From: Lumbricus rubellus
Taxonomy: Eukaryota > Annelida > Clitellata > Crassiclitellata > Lumbricidae
Reading direction: 5' to 3'
Length of the DNA: 64,000 nt
NCBI GenBank assembly: GCA_945859605.1
Contig: OX243816.1
Span: 32,595,675 to 32,659,674 of the forward strand
Under the pieces are notes generated by a model, which saw only the letters and a program-made list of their open reading frames with translations, ran no database searches and was not told the origin of the DNA. Positions 45,002 through 55,839 of this stretch are shown piece after piece (the stretch's first letter is position 1; each line of letters opens with the position of its first letter). The translations under genes and the position numbers were made by a program.

Positions 45002-45181
45002 CTGCGGGTGGGATGCAGCGTATCCAGGTGCGATTGGCAATAAAGCATCCGGTTTCTTCTGGATTAGATGTGACTGACACACACTGATTGTAGATGGCTC
45101 CGTTGATAGAAAATGGAAAATAACAACACTTGTCATGGACCATCTTAACTGAAGTTGCTGGAGTTGCCGAGGTTTCTATTT
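45002..45181 (-). CDS. G5 exon 3: fibronectin type II-like module
   Basis: A 180-nt exon with CCYFPFSINGAIYNQC, GC and WIRCIPPAG, five cysteines. Acceptor TTTTCCAG|AAATA, donor GCAG|GTAAAG. It is highly similar to G6 exon 3. It is too short to give a long initiated reading frame, but it is open in the expected phase throughout. Confidence 0.83.
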
Positions 45182-45420
45182 CTGGAAAATATTAAAGAAC
45201 TGTTGTTTCCACGTACATTCATATTTTACCATTAGGCCTATCGACGCTTGGGCCCATCAATATTATCCTACCGTTCCGCTAAAAATAATAAAAAATTATT
45301 CAAACAAAGTTGCTCAATTTCGTTGCTAAAACTGAAATCATGTAGCCCTACTCCGTACTCACCCTTCTCCTACCAACACAACTTCAGATCAGGTATTTCA
45401 CATCAGTGTATGTTACGATC

Positions 45421-46045
45421 TTGTCTTGTCTTGTCTTTAACCATCCTCGATTCGAGGATTGGTCGCTTCATGGACACGCCTTCGCCACTTTCTGCTGTCC
45501 TCCGTTCCCTTCAATATCCGCTCGAATGGTAGTTCCATCCACGAGATGACATTAGTTATCCATCCCATCCTCGGTCTTCCCCTTGCCCTTGATCCCGACA
45601 TCATACCCTGTATTATTTCCTTTTCCATACAGCCCCCTGTTTTCTCATCAAATGACGGAAGTAAAAAAGTTTTCTTCTTTTCATCGAGTTCAATAAGGTC
45701 CTTTCTGTTCCTGTTTTCTCCAATACAAATCCGTTTGTTCTTTTTTCTGTCCATTGTACTCGCAAGATCTTTCTTAGGCATTTCATTTCAAAAGTATTTA
45801 TTCTGTCTTCTTCTCTCTTTCCGCCACTGGCCATACCAACGCCTTCATAAGTCTGATCTTGGAAATCAGTTTCAACGCTATCCCTGTGTTGAGTCGTCTT
45901 GCTAATTTTTCTCTTATAGGCTATCTTTGCTACTATCTGCGTCTTCAGTGATAATCGATCCTAGGTAATGGAAGGTGTCTACCTGTTCCAGTTTTCCCCT
46001 CCAATTTCAATATTACACGTTCTACCTTTTTGTGTCATGACTTTG
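45421..46045 (-). mobile_element. RTE/Jockey-like LINE 3' fragment in G5 intron 2
   Basis: The minus strand encodes, across one frameshift, INTFEMKCLRKILRVQWTEK, RRKLFYFRHLMRK, KEIIQGMMSGSRARGRPRMG and WRRRVHEATNP. That is the C-terminal consensus of RTE-type endonuclease/RT proteins. The 3' end is an (AAGAC)n tail at 45421-45438. It is flanked by GTTACGATC (45412-45420 and 46046-46054). The G4 paralogue at 25708-25718 has a single uninterrupted copy of this target. Confidence 0.88.
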
Positions 46046-46111
46046 GTTACGATCACTCAGGTAAAATTATCGAAGGCAACATTTGGCGATTACCACAGCA
46101 CACTAATTGCT

Positions 46112-46318
46112 CTGTGGTGTAGCCTAGTGGTTATGTTTGTTGCTTTGCAGCCGGAGGGTTGCAGGTTCGAATCCACCCCAAAACGCCGCGTAGGGACCTT
46201 GAGCAAGTCCTTCTCTCGCAGTTTGGTCGGGAGCTTCGGCATGAAACTCCGATGCAGTGTCCGCGCTCTAGTGAGGAGCGCCTCTGAGTAAAGAGCTTGA
46301 AGGGACGCTGTGGAAATG
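46112..46318 (+). mobile_element. tRNA-derived SINE (family A), shared with G4
   Basis: TGTGGTGTAGCCTAGTGGTTA (A box region) and GGTTCGAATCC (B box), followed by the family A body and 3' end GCGCCTCTGAGTAAAGAGCTTG. Same position as the G4 copy. Confidence 0.8.
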
Positions 46319-47142
46319 GAAAAATAAATGATCGGCTTATATTAGAATACTATCGTGAAATGGGACATAAATTAAGTCTTCTAATCTGACGTTAAACATT
46401 TGTTACAAGAAGGCCTATAAAAAAGACTGCGTGATACACTTGAAACATTAGGCCTATCATAGGCCTAATGAATCTGAAAAATCGCTAAAATGAAGATCGC
46501 TATTTAAGTACTTAGCGAAATAGATTTTTGTGTAAGCTTTTAATTATCGCTATGCAATTTTATTGTGTCACGATGCAGTACATGCAACTGGTTTACTATC
46601 AGAAAGGCGACTTCACAAAGGCGCCGATCAAAGGAGCGAGTTCGTAAATCCACTGCATATAAAAAGCATATAAAAGTGCCTGTATGACAGAGCGCCGAAC
46701 AAAAGAGCGCGCCAACAAAAAGACGACTATCGACAAGGCAATCTGTAAGCTTAGATCTATACATTGTACATATCGAAATCTGATGATATAACAATGGCGC
46801 AGAATAATAACTAACTAATATCAATTTATACAAAAAGGGCAATTTATAGGTTGAATTCTTCTAATAAATCAAACTGTTTGTGGTTGAAATGCATGTAGGG
46901 CCTAACTAACTAACGTTAGATTGTTGCGAAGTTGAAATTTCGTCCGAACTCCGAGCAGATAAAATATTTATAATAGACTTAAATTGGGTTCAAATGTAGG
47001 TTTTTTGTCGGCATCCTTTCAAACAAGCGCCTTTGTAATCGGCGCCTTTTTGAAGTCGCATCTTTAATGGTTGCCCATCCGAAGTCGACCTTTGATAAAA
47101 TACTTGTACAAGTCCGTATGACCAGTTTCAAGAGACCCAGTA

Positions 47143-47145
47143 TAG

Positions 47146-47230
<85 letters not shown>

Positions 47231-47367
47231 CATCATAATCATCAATAACAACAACAACAACGATATCATCATCATCATCAACATCAACATCAACAACAAC
47301 GACATTATCAACATAATCATCATCGTTATCATTATTGTTAGTAGTAGTAGTAGTAATTTTTATCGCC

Positions 47368-47399
<32 letters not shown>

Positions 47400-47425
47400 C
47401 ATCATTATTATTGCTGTTATATTAC
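47143..47425. repeat. (ATC)n/(ATT)n microsatellite, G5
   Basis: The longest of the three homologous tracts, with more than 20 near-perfect ATC units at 47143-47215. It abuts the donor side of the G5 microexon. Confidence 0.9.
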
Positions 47426-47462
47426 CCTGAAGAGTTGCACAATTTCCGACAAATTTCTTGGC
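47426..47462 (-). CDS. G5 exon 2: 37-nt microexon
   Basis: Reads AKKFVGNCATLQ plus one base. Acceptor GTTTTTCAG, donor CAGG|GTAATA, directly downstream of the (ATC)n microsatellite at 47143-47425. It corrects phase 0 to phase 1. Confidence 0.87.
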
Positions 47463-47605
47463 CTGAAAAACAAATTAATAACACAATTAAACATTGACCC
47501 CAAACTGAAATCGCTGTCATATGATAATAATAGGCCCCAATGCGTTCTCTGGCAGAATCTTGGATTTAACTGCCAGTCAAAATAGCAAGTTTGCTGTACA
47601 ATATG

Positions 47606-47873
47606 TACAGGGTGGGCCATAATAAAGACCCCAAAGTTTTTGCCAATATCTTGACCATAAGTAAGAAGCACGTTTTTGAATCGTCAAAAAACAGCGAATC
47701 GTCTCACTAAAAGTGATATAACTTTTGTTCTGCCTGAAATATGTTTAATAAAATTTGACCATCATGTGTAAATATGAATTGTCTTTAAGCCTTTAAATTT
47801 TGATTTTCGAAATTCTAGCCTCTAGCCAAGATGTTGGCAACAATTCATCGGGATTTTTATGGTCTACCCTGTA
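47606..47873. mobile_element. Tc1/mariner-like MITE
   Basis: TIRs CAGGGTGGGCCATAA / TTATGGTCTACCCTG, flanked by TA on both sides, about 266 bp, noncoding. In G5 intron 1 and absent from the aligned G4 intron. Confidence 0.72.
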
Positions 47874-47954
47874 TTTGTGAATATCTTTTTATTGTCCATA
47901 ATTATTGCTAACCGTCTTTTGGTCTGCAGAGGCCTACATTTGTATGCATGCATG

Positions 47955-48172
47955 TTTGTGCACTTGTCATAGCGCCACTTCAACATTATTACTCAGAAGC
48001 GCTCCCGAGTCCCGACTGCAGCGCGGACATTGAATCGGAGTTTCACGCCGAAGCGTTGAACAATTGCGAGTGAAGGATTTGCCCACGGTCCCTGTATACG
48101 CAGCGGCTTAAGGTGGAATAGAACGTGCATCCGTCCGGCTGCAAGGTAACGAACATACAAACTACCCACCGC
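47955..48172 (-). mobile_element. tRNA-derived SINE (family A), degenerate
   Basis: A minus-strand copy. The body and 3' end are recognisable (AGCGCCACTTCAACATTATTACTCAGAAGCGCTCCCGA); the tRNA-like head is eroded near 48110-48172. Confidence 0.65.
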
Positions 48173-48316
48173 GATTCACAAACTGCACATTAAGGCCTAT
48201 GTGGATTAGAGACGCCTATTTCACCATAAAAGTATAAATGTGACGCAAAAACTTGGAAAAGTCGTCGTAGTAAAAATCAAGGCTGTATCCAATTAATCAA
48301 CGGAAGGCAATGTCTA

Positions 48317-49075
48317 ATGCAAAAAATTATTTCACTTTTGTTTTATAGAATTACTAGCTGGAGTAGGCGTCGTTGCCCGATAAATTTCTCATCTTTCCCC
48401 CAAGCCCGTTCCGCCCCATCCTACCCCGCGCCCCATCAATCTCCGCCCCAGACCCCTCTCCGCCACAACCTCAACTTCATCCCCGCCCCACCCAGCACCC
48501 ACCCCTTTGCGGTAACTGACGCTGCTAGAGGATTTCGGTTAATGGCCACCCAACCCCACGTCTCCCTTCCAATACTTATTCCACTACTCCCGTCCACTCC
48601 CACGATTGTCCCCGCCACTCCCGTTCCGTTCCATCCGTCACCCACCATTCCCTCTTTTCTCCCCTTCCTTCCCATCCTTTTCTCTCCTATTTCGCTCCGC
48701 CCCTCTGCACACCCTCTCACAATAATATTAATTTATGCCCCTCTGCTTAGAATGACCCTTCCCCTTCTCTGCTGTTTGAGCTCATCTTCATCTACCCCTT
48801 GGCCGAATGCATTTTCTCTTTCCCGTGTCGTCTACACTGAACTGAAACGCCAGTGAATAGCTTAAATGCATGATGTGCGTGCTAAGCTGCGCATAGACGA
48901 AGAATGACGTCACGAGCAAAGAACATTAATGTCTTCCTAATTGCAGCTTTTTTAGATCGGAAGAATTGCAGCTCCTCTTCCTCTACTCCTTGGCCGAAAG
49001 CATTCTCTTTCCCGTGGCTTCTACACTGAACTGAAACGACAATGAATAGCTCGTTTGCATGATTTGCGTGCTAAG
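48317..49075. repeat. C-rich unclassified block with a partial tandem duplication
   Basis: 48380-48720 is strongly C-rich on the plus strand. A roughly 100-bp segment (CCTTGGCCGAA.GCATT...CTACACTGAACTGAAACG...TGCGTGCTAAG) occurs at about 48795-48895 and again at 48985-49075. The long plus-strand frame across the C-rich part is compositional. Probably a degraded transposon; class unknown. Confidence 0.45.
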
Positions 49076-49140
49076 AATGACTTCAATAGCAAATACAATA
49101 ATTATTTTATTGGCGTCCTAATTGCAGCGTTTAAGCGTAA

Positions 49141-49415
49141 TTGTCAACCCGATTCTACCGTATCGAAAATTCACAACACAATAGCTTTTCGAGTTTTTCG
49201 AGTTCAACAGTTTTACGCATTGAACATTTTTACATTCAACTAAAGGACCTAGCAAATGCTTGTACGTGTTTCAATGCATATTCAATAACTATGCACTTGA
49301 CTAATTTGACGCTGCAAATTGTTATAAACCCAATAACAATGGTCCATATGACCAAAGGCCCTATGACCAATAGACCTATGACCAATCGTCCAAGGACAAT
49401 AATTAATGGCGTCCC
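49141..49415. mobile_element. Fold-back element 2, inverted partial copy in G5 intron 1
   Basis: Reverse complement of the subterminal region of 51215-51365 (GTTATAAACCC at 49320, GAGTTCAACAGTTTTAC at 49200) followed by CCTATGACCAAT repeats at 49340-49410. Confidence 0.6.
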
Positions 49416-49726
49416 ATTGCAGCGTACGTTATCAGCCCGATTCTATCGCATCGAAATTTAAATCTTCATAACTCGAGATTTAAAGTAAATTGTGAGCTGA
49501 AAACAGTCGCGCTACAAATTCGCATGCGTAGATTTTACAGAATGTTTCGGACTCCATTGCGTGGGTTTTTGGAAACTTTCTTGGGACAGACATGCGCACA
49601 AACTTTAATTTTATTTTATTTTTATTTGAGAAATAGGTCTATAACATGATGTGCATTGATATTTGAGGCAGCCACAAAACATGCTCATTTGCAAAAAGGG
49701 GTTTTTAATTTTTAATTCAATCGTGA

Positions 49727-50009
49727 CTGGCCTAGTTAGCTACACCGGTAAGCGAGAGCGGCATTCGTCTGTTGGTTGCAACGGACTGCGGTTCAAGCCC
49801 GGGCTGGGAGTTGACATTTAGGGATTTAGATATCTCGGACTAGCACGTGCGGGACGAAGGGGCGCAAGCTCCTGCGGAGCGACCTTGGGCAAGTTGCTTA
49901 TCCATCATTGTCTGTGAGGAAGGCAACGGGAAGCCACCTCACTCATCTCATCCCCAAGGGCGTAAAGCCAATGAACCTGTCTTCGGGCAGAGAACCATCA
50001 TCATCATCA
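49727..50009 (+). mobile_element. tRNA-derived SINE (family B) with 10-bp target duplication
   Basis: The head carries the B box GGTTCAAGCCC, then GGGCAAGTTGCTTATCC, GGGCGTAAAGCCAATGAACC and an (ATC)n tail. It is flanked by TCAATCGTGA (49717-49726 and 50010-50019). The G4 paralogue at about 28128-28140 has the single unoccupied site. It lies in G5 intron 1. Confidence 0.85.
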
Positions 50010-50197
50010 TCAATCGTGATTCGTATGTAGCCTAGAAACCATTAAGAAAATAACAAAAATCTTAATTTCCCTGTAATGTGTTTGAGCGATATAATATTTT
50101 CTATGTGCGGGTTGCGTGTCATCAAATAATAATACAGTTGCGTTACTCGTGATAGGGCCTTATCACCTCATTACTGTATTCAAAAGTGAAATCGCAC

Positions 50198-50554
50198 CTG
50201 AAAATATTGGCAGGTTGTACTGTTGACGAAGTTGATCGGAGTGTAGTAATAGAACTTACACTGGTTTTCTGTTGCGTCATAGTTAAAACCAGTGCAGTTC
50301 TGATCCTCTTGACACTTCCAGGAGCACAGGACGGGCGATGGAAGACATCCCCCTCCCGATGCAGAGCCTGGAAATATAGTAGACACATCTTCCAAGGGTA
50401 GAACTTTGGAAGGTGGGTCCACGGAACAGAACACTGTCGTTCCACTTTTATAAGCCGCTTTCCTGAAGTGTGTGTTCAGCAATTCAGTAGCAGATGCTGC
50501 CTGAACCACGAACCACAGCATCAGCATTAAGACTGAACGCCTGGTGTCAGCCAT
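50198..50554 (-). CDS. G5 exon 1: signal peptide + PAN/Apple-like domain
   Basis: G5 is a complete subfamily II gene (50198-50554, 47426-47462, 45002-45181, 36438-37048; 1185 nt coding, 394 aa) spanning 14.1 kb. The ATG at 50554 starts MADTRRSVLMLMLWFVVQAAS, a signal peptide. The PAN/Apple-like domain is nearly identical to G4 (CTGFNYDATENQCKFYYY). Donor CAG|GTGCGA, phase 0. An intact LTR retrotransposon occupies most of intron 3 in the same transcriptional orientation, so its terminator and promoter could interfere with full-length G5 mRNA. Confidence 0.88.
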
Positions 50555-51084
50555 TCTGTATCGTATCTTCAACTATTAAATCTTATTAAAAGCCTGTAAA
50601 ACACGAGCATGGAGCGAGAGAGAGCCGCAAATCTAGAACTAAGCTTAGTACCCTGAAATTCTTGCCATCTTGCTTCAAGACATAAACTAGACCCTATGTG
50701 TCGTACGTGACCAACTCTTTACGTCTCTGCCTTGCGTTGCTTTGCTTCAACGAAGCAGTAGCACTTCTGGATGATCGATAAGTACAAATAGGCCGTACGT
50801 CGATTTGGAAAGTGCATGGAGCGGATCGTTTTTGCTGCGCTCAGTACAATGTGTAACAGCATGTCATGTCATTCCGTCTTCGTCGCTTATGTCATTTTCG
50901 TCATCATCGTCGCTTAGCGACGGTTGGCTGCATGAATGAATCGGCCCTTCTCAATGCTGTTTTTAAGAGCACTTTACCATAAAAGTGCTGACAGGAACTT
51001 TCTGCAGGTCTATAATACCGTTCACGTCGTTGTCTGATTATCCACATTGTGCTCTGCAGAAAGCTTCCGGCAGCACTTTTATGG

Positions 51085-51962
51085 TAGAGTGGCCATAGGA
51101 TGGTTGGTCATAGGACGATCGGTCATATATAGGTCTATTGGTCATAGGTCTATTGCATGGTCATATGTCTATTGGTCATAGGGCCTTTTGGTCACATGGA
51201 CTATTGGTCATAGGGTTTATAACAATTTGCAGGGTCAAATTAGTCAAGTGCATAGCTATTGAATACACATTGAAACATGAACAATTAAGCATTTGCTAGG
51301 TCATTTAATTGAATGTAAAATTAATGAGTAAAACTGTTGAACTCGAAACTCGAAAAGCGGCAATTGAACAGATAAAGCTTTAAAATATCCACTACAATGG
51401 CTACTACCAAATTGTTCATTGCTCTAGATGTCCACCACAATGTTGTTCGCTACTTCAGATGGCCATTACAAGATTGTTTGCTATGGTACTTGAATGATGC
51501 ATATAAGGCAAGGCGCGGAGATAAGTGAGAACATTCATTATTTTCTGGTAGACATAGCCCAGTCTTTGATGTACTTTTCAGACAAATATAATCAGTTCCA
51601 AATGTCATTTCATTTTTGAAGTCAGTTGACGATTTCAAGTACCCTAACTATCTTAATAAGTTCCTTGATTGGCAGTTATTATATTTTGTCTGAAAACGCC
51701 CTATTTGATACAAAGGCCTATAGGCCTACAAGAAATTGCCTAAAGAGGGTTACCGATTTCGCCAGTGGTTCATTTGTTAAAAAATTCGATTCATGTCTTT
51801 TTTGTGGCATATCACCAATCGTCCTATGACCAACCCTCCTATGACCAATCATCCATATGACCAATCATCCATGTGACCAATCATCCTTATGACCAATCAT
51901 CCATATGACCAATCAATGGCAATCATCCTATGACAATCATCCTATGACCAATGACCATTGGT
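51085..51962. mobile_element. Fold-back element 2: GGTCATAGG-array termini
   Basis: The left arm (51085-51215) has repeated TTGGTCATAGG units spaced about 16-20 bp. The right arm (51820-51962) has the inverse CCTATGACCAATCAT, period about 17. The interior (about 600 bp) is partly shared with the G4 upstream flank. The array spacing is irregular. Upstream of G5. Confidence 0.7.
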
Positions 51963-52035
51963 TCTAGATCCAAAAACAAAAGACGTTCCCCATTCGCATA
52001 CATGCACTTCCTGTCTACATGCAGTACAGGGTAGT

Positions 52036-52150
52036 TGACTCAAACATAGAATGCTGACTCAAACATAGAATATTGATTCAAACATAGAATGCTGACTCAA
52101 ACATAGAATATTGACTCAAACATAGAATGTTGTCTCAAAACTAGAATGTC
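52036..52150. repeat. 19-bp tandem repeat with TGACTCA cores upstream of G5
   Basis: Six units of TGACTCAAACATAGAATRY, period 19. Four carry exact TGACTCA, the AP-1 consensus (52036, 52055, 52093, 52112); one is TGATTCA. It is about 1.5 kb upstream of the G5 start codon. A shorter related array with two TGACTCA cores precedes G6 at 59360-59420. Confidence 0.75.
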
Positions 52151-53914
52151 AGAGAATCTAATACGCAACGAACGAAGAGCAAAGAAACTGGAACACAAAG
52201 TTTTAGTTAGTTCTATTTAAAACTTAGTCAGCAGAAATCAGACCAAACACGTTGAACTGAACATGCAGTAACTCGCCAGTCGCGGAATGCGTCGCGTTCG
52301 AAAACAAACGATGATTAGAAGACCCAAGTGCAAGTCACCTCTGTCCTAAATTACACTGCCATTAAAGCATGTGTTGTAGACTTCGACTCAGATTATAACC
52401 AGCTCATGATTAGCGTTTAGGCATACTATAGTGTATGTCACACTGTCAGGACTACGCTGGCATTGTATCTCTCCGCATACAATATTGAACTTTATTCTTT
52501 TGATGCAGGGTGTAAGATGCTCATTTCACTATGGCTTAATGCAATGAACATTTGGAAGCCATTTATTCTACAAAATTGGTATTAGTACAAATATTAACAG
52601 TAAATAGAATGCTCATTATAAGTGGTAGTATCATATAACATTAAAGCAAATAATATCACGGTATATTATGACAGTTCATGTAATACAACAATGCCATGAG
52701 CAACTAAGAGTTATAATCACTTTGTCAAATATTTCGGGGATATCATCTTTGCGGAACTTCCCTAGAAATGTCTAGAGTAAACACTGACCACCAGGTACAA
52801 AATAACTGATTATGGAATCAATATCTGTTATTATTTCACGAATCACGATGAGTCTTCAACATCAGTAGAGCGTCAAGCCTGTCTTCTGCTATTTTGTTCC
52901 AGAAGTAGTTAACGTGTGCTCTACTTTCGAGAAGACTATCGGCTCCAGCAGTAGGCCTATACAAACTGGAAGTGTGGCTAATATAATTATTATTCAACAT
53001 TGTGTTTGCTAACCTACTGGAAGATCATCAGCAGAACATGAATTCTAAATCTCAATTGCTGAAGTTCAGTCGATGAGCGTGTAGTGCCAATGTCTTTTGC
53101 CAGACGACAGGCCGAAATAAGGACCACGTTCTGTGAGAATTTCAAATGAGAGAACATGGCGGGATTGGCCCCTTTGATCCGTCTCTGAACGTTACTATAT
53201 CAGATTTCGATGATTCAGATTAGAGACAGGGCTGGTGTCACGTGATATTCTATCGACCACTTAAAGCTATCCGGGGAGATGAATTAATTTATCCCACAGA
53301 TGGAGTATACTGGTCTAGACTATCCGGGGCGATAGATCATTCTACCCCCTTTTTAAAAAAATGCATATGATTGAAAAATTATGAATTTTCGAATTTAAGA
53401 AGTGAAATTGAGCTTCGCAGACACCTTATAAGCATCGCCCTTTAATAAGTCTATGAAAAGCGCTGCACGCTTGTTTAAAGTTAGTTATTTAAGCCAACAT
53501 AGCATACCGTCTGTTGAAAACTGATGCTTCACGCCTGTTGATAAGTATAGGCCCTATCTAATGTTGCAAAAATTAGGTCGATCAACTATTATAAGTACTA
53601 TGACATTGAATGATGTGCATATGTGCCATCTCTTCCAAGCATGCCTTCGCAGGGATTAGAAAGCATTGACCCTGATTACTCAAGTTGTCGTGTCATCTGT
53701 TGCTCTCGTATCTGACCTGATCTAGTGTAATACATTGTCATTTTATTCAGTTTAACTACGCCTAGCATAACCTAAACACTGGAAAAATCAATTTCACCCT
53801 GTTATTTGCATTAGAACATATTGTTGTTTATGTCTGTGCTGTTCTCATTTTTCAAATAACAACTTGGTGGTACATGAATAAAACTAAATGTCCAGCCGTA
53901 TTTGTTTACAATTG

Positions 53915-53920
53915 TTTAAT
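53915..53920 (-). promoter_or_regulatory. Candidate poly(A) signal of G6 (ATTAAA variant)
   Basis: At the position homologous to the G4 and G5 hexamers the sequence is ATTAAA, the most common variant signal. The microsatellite at 54098-54270 lies between the stop and this signal and lengthens the 3' UTR. Confidence 0.4.
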
Positions 53921-54097
53921 TGTGCAAAAATCATGTGGTCAAAAATGATTTCTACGAACATAATCAACGCTATCAATGCGAGTAGGATGCATCTTAATAT
54001 CTGTTCATATTCGGTGTAAATCGTAGAGGCCATCCACCCCAAGATACCGCGAGCAAATCTCTCTAAAATCTTTATGAAATGCACAGCTTAAACATCA

Positions 54098-54166
54098 GCG
54101 AGAAAGATGAAGAAGAAGAAGAAGAAGAAGAAGAAGAAGAAGAAGAAGAAGAAGAAGAAGAAGAAG

Positions 54167-54201
<35 letters not shown>

Positions 54202-54270
54202 GGAGAAGAAGAAGAAGAAGAAGAAAAAAAAAAGAAGAAGAAGAAGACGACGACGACGAAGAAGAAGCAG
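54098..54270. repeat. (GAA)n/(ACA)n microsatellite in the G6 3' UTR
   Basis: (AGA)n, (ACA)n, (GAA)n and (CGA)n blocks downstream of the G6 stop and upstream of its candidate poly(A) signal. The G5 flank (36350-36380) keeps only a few GAAGAAGAG units, so this is a G6-specific expansion. Confidence 0.9.
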
Positions 54271-54335
54271 CAGCTGCAGAAAACTTGCAGTGTTTTGAAA
54301 CATATTATGCTGTCCATAGAAGTTTCTCAGCAAGT

Positions 54336-54946
54336 TTACAAGTTCTGTATTATCAACATTCGACTGCCAAACACATAAAACGTGGGAGCCAAAGACATCC
54401 TCTTGAGAGTCTCCCAACGACCGTAGATTCCAGGATTGGGGGTTAAGTTTGACACCCCGCACCTGTTGTACCACCAACCACCGTTACCTAGGGCACAGTT
54501 GGAAGGGTTTTTGTCGTTATCGTTGTCGAAGGTGGAGAAATTCATTCCGTTCGTTACCCAAGCAGGATCCGAAACGATGTTAAACGCATCGCCACCGTCT
54601 CCAAGGTAACCGCTGACGTTCAGCTTGTACAAGTTAGCCTCGTCTGCCAAATGAAAGGTATCAAACTCAGCGGAATACCACTTCCTGCTGTCGTTCGACT
54701 GGACTTCCACCCTCAACTTCCATCTCTCAGCTGTCGTCAGCAGGTGGAGTTTCTCGTTTCCAAACCAGTAGTTTCCACTGACGTTTCCGAATCCATTTCT
54801 GTACTCGATCCAGGTGCGGTTGAAGGATATTTCGCTTGTTGGAACGTTTTGATGGATGATTATCCAACCGTTAATTTCTCTCGCTGGTATGGTGTCTGGC
54901 ATTCCGGGTATCGTGATGTCCGTATCAATGGCAAGAGCCTGAAAAT
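54336..54946 (-). CDS. G6 exon 4: fibrinogen-related domain and stop
   Basis: Terminal FReD exon (acceptor ACCGTCACAG). Landmarks: INGWIIIHQNV, EYRNGFGNVSG, YWFGNEKLHLL, LRVEVQSNDSRKWYSAEF, SGYLGDGGDAFN, FSTFDNDNDK, NCALGNGGWWYNRC, and MLIIQNL stop. The segment after the GDGGD loop (IVSDPAWVT) is distinct. The C-terminus is altered relative to G4 and G5 (QNL in place of RYYL). Fifty to 240 nt downstream of the stop is a long GAA/ACA microsatellite. Confidence 0.92.
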
Positions 54947-55540
54947 CTGTGACGGTATGAACGGACACACAGTTTTATAGAACGTTTCGCCATGTGGGCT
55001 GCCATCGTTCTTTAATCGCAGCATAAAATGTTTGAAAGCATCGGCGCAGTTTGAAAGTAGTGGGGCAGTTCCGAATAAAAATTGTGATAATGCGAACTTC
55101 ATGAATTATTTATTCATGCAGGACTATTCAGATTTTTTAATGCCTCTGCTTAAGGTTCAGGAGCTAAAGACGAGTTTGTGAATTTGTTCTTATTCTTATT
55201 TTTATTATTTCAGTCAAAATCTCTGAAAAAGTGCCACTATCGCTACTAAAAAAACTGATAGTCTTTTTAATAAAATTCTGGGGGATATGGTAGGCTACAT
55301 ATTATTTACATTATACAACACCTCGTAATTTTTCCTGGAGGAAATTCGTTTCTGAAAGAAACTTCCAAACTCGCCCCCCCCCCAACGTGAAGTCTAGATT
55401 ACCCACTAATCGGCACCAAGACTGCAACACCCAGAGGGTTTGTTACAGCCCGCTGCATATTGAATAGGTAAACAACGTCAAGTGTTTCGTTACTTATGCT
55501 ATTGCATCTGCCACAGAACCAACATTATTTTGAGCTTTAC

Positions 55541-55720
55541 CTGCGGGTGGGATGCAGCGCATCCAGGTGCAATTGGCAATAAGGCATCCGGTTTCTTCTG
55601 GATTAGATGTGACTGACACACACTGATTGTAGATGGCTCCGTTGATAGAAAATGGAAAAGAACAACACTTGTCATTGACCATCTTAACTGAAGTTACTGG
55701 AGTTGCCGAGGTTTTTATTT
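55541..55720 (-). CDS. G6 exon 3: fibronectin type II-like module
   Basis: A 180-nt exon with CCSFPFSINGAIYNQC, GC and WMRCIPPAG, five cysteines, and the Thr/Pro linker in front. Acceptor TTTTCCAG|AAATA, donor GCAG|GTAAAG. Confidence 0.83.
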
Positions 55721-55839
55721 CTGGAAAATATTAAAGAACTGTTGTTTCCACGCGCAATCATATTTCACCATTATCGACGCATAGGCCTATCAATATTATT
55801 CTACCGTTTCGCTAAAAAAGATTGGAAAGTACTAAGATA

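Larger units (their letters stand above)
50555..54335. other. G5-G6 intergenic region
   Basis: G5 upstream flank with an inverted segment at 50970-51100, fold-back element 2, the TGACTCA array, roughly 1.2 kb of featureless AT-rich DNA (52150-53390), then the shared 3' flank of G6. Confidence 0.6.

Noticed and set aside
48317..48856. 179-aa Pro/Ser-rich plus-strand frame
   Set aside because: Reflects a C-rich strand; no domain, and it lies within G5 intron 1 in a block that looks like a decayed repeat.
54079..54378. Poly-Glu/Gln/Lys frames on both strands
   Set aside because: Pure (GAA)n/(ACA)n microsatellite translation downstream of the G6 stop.
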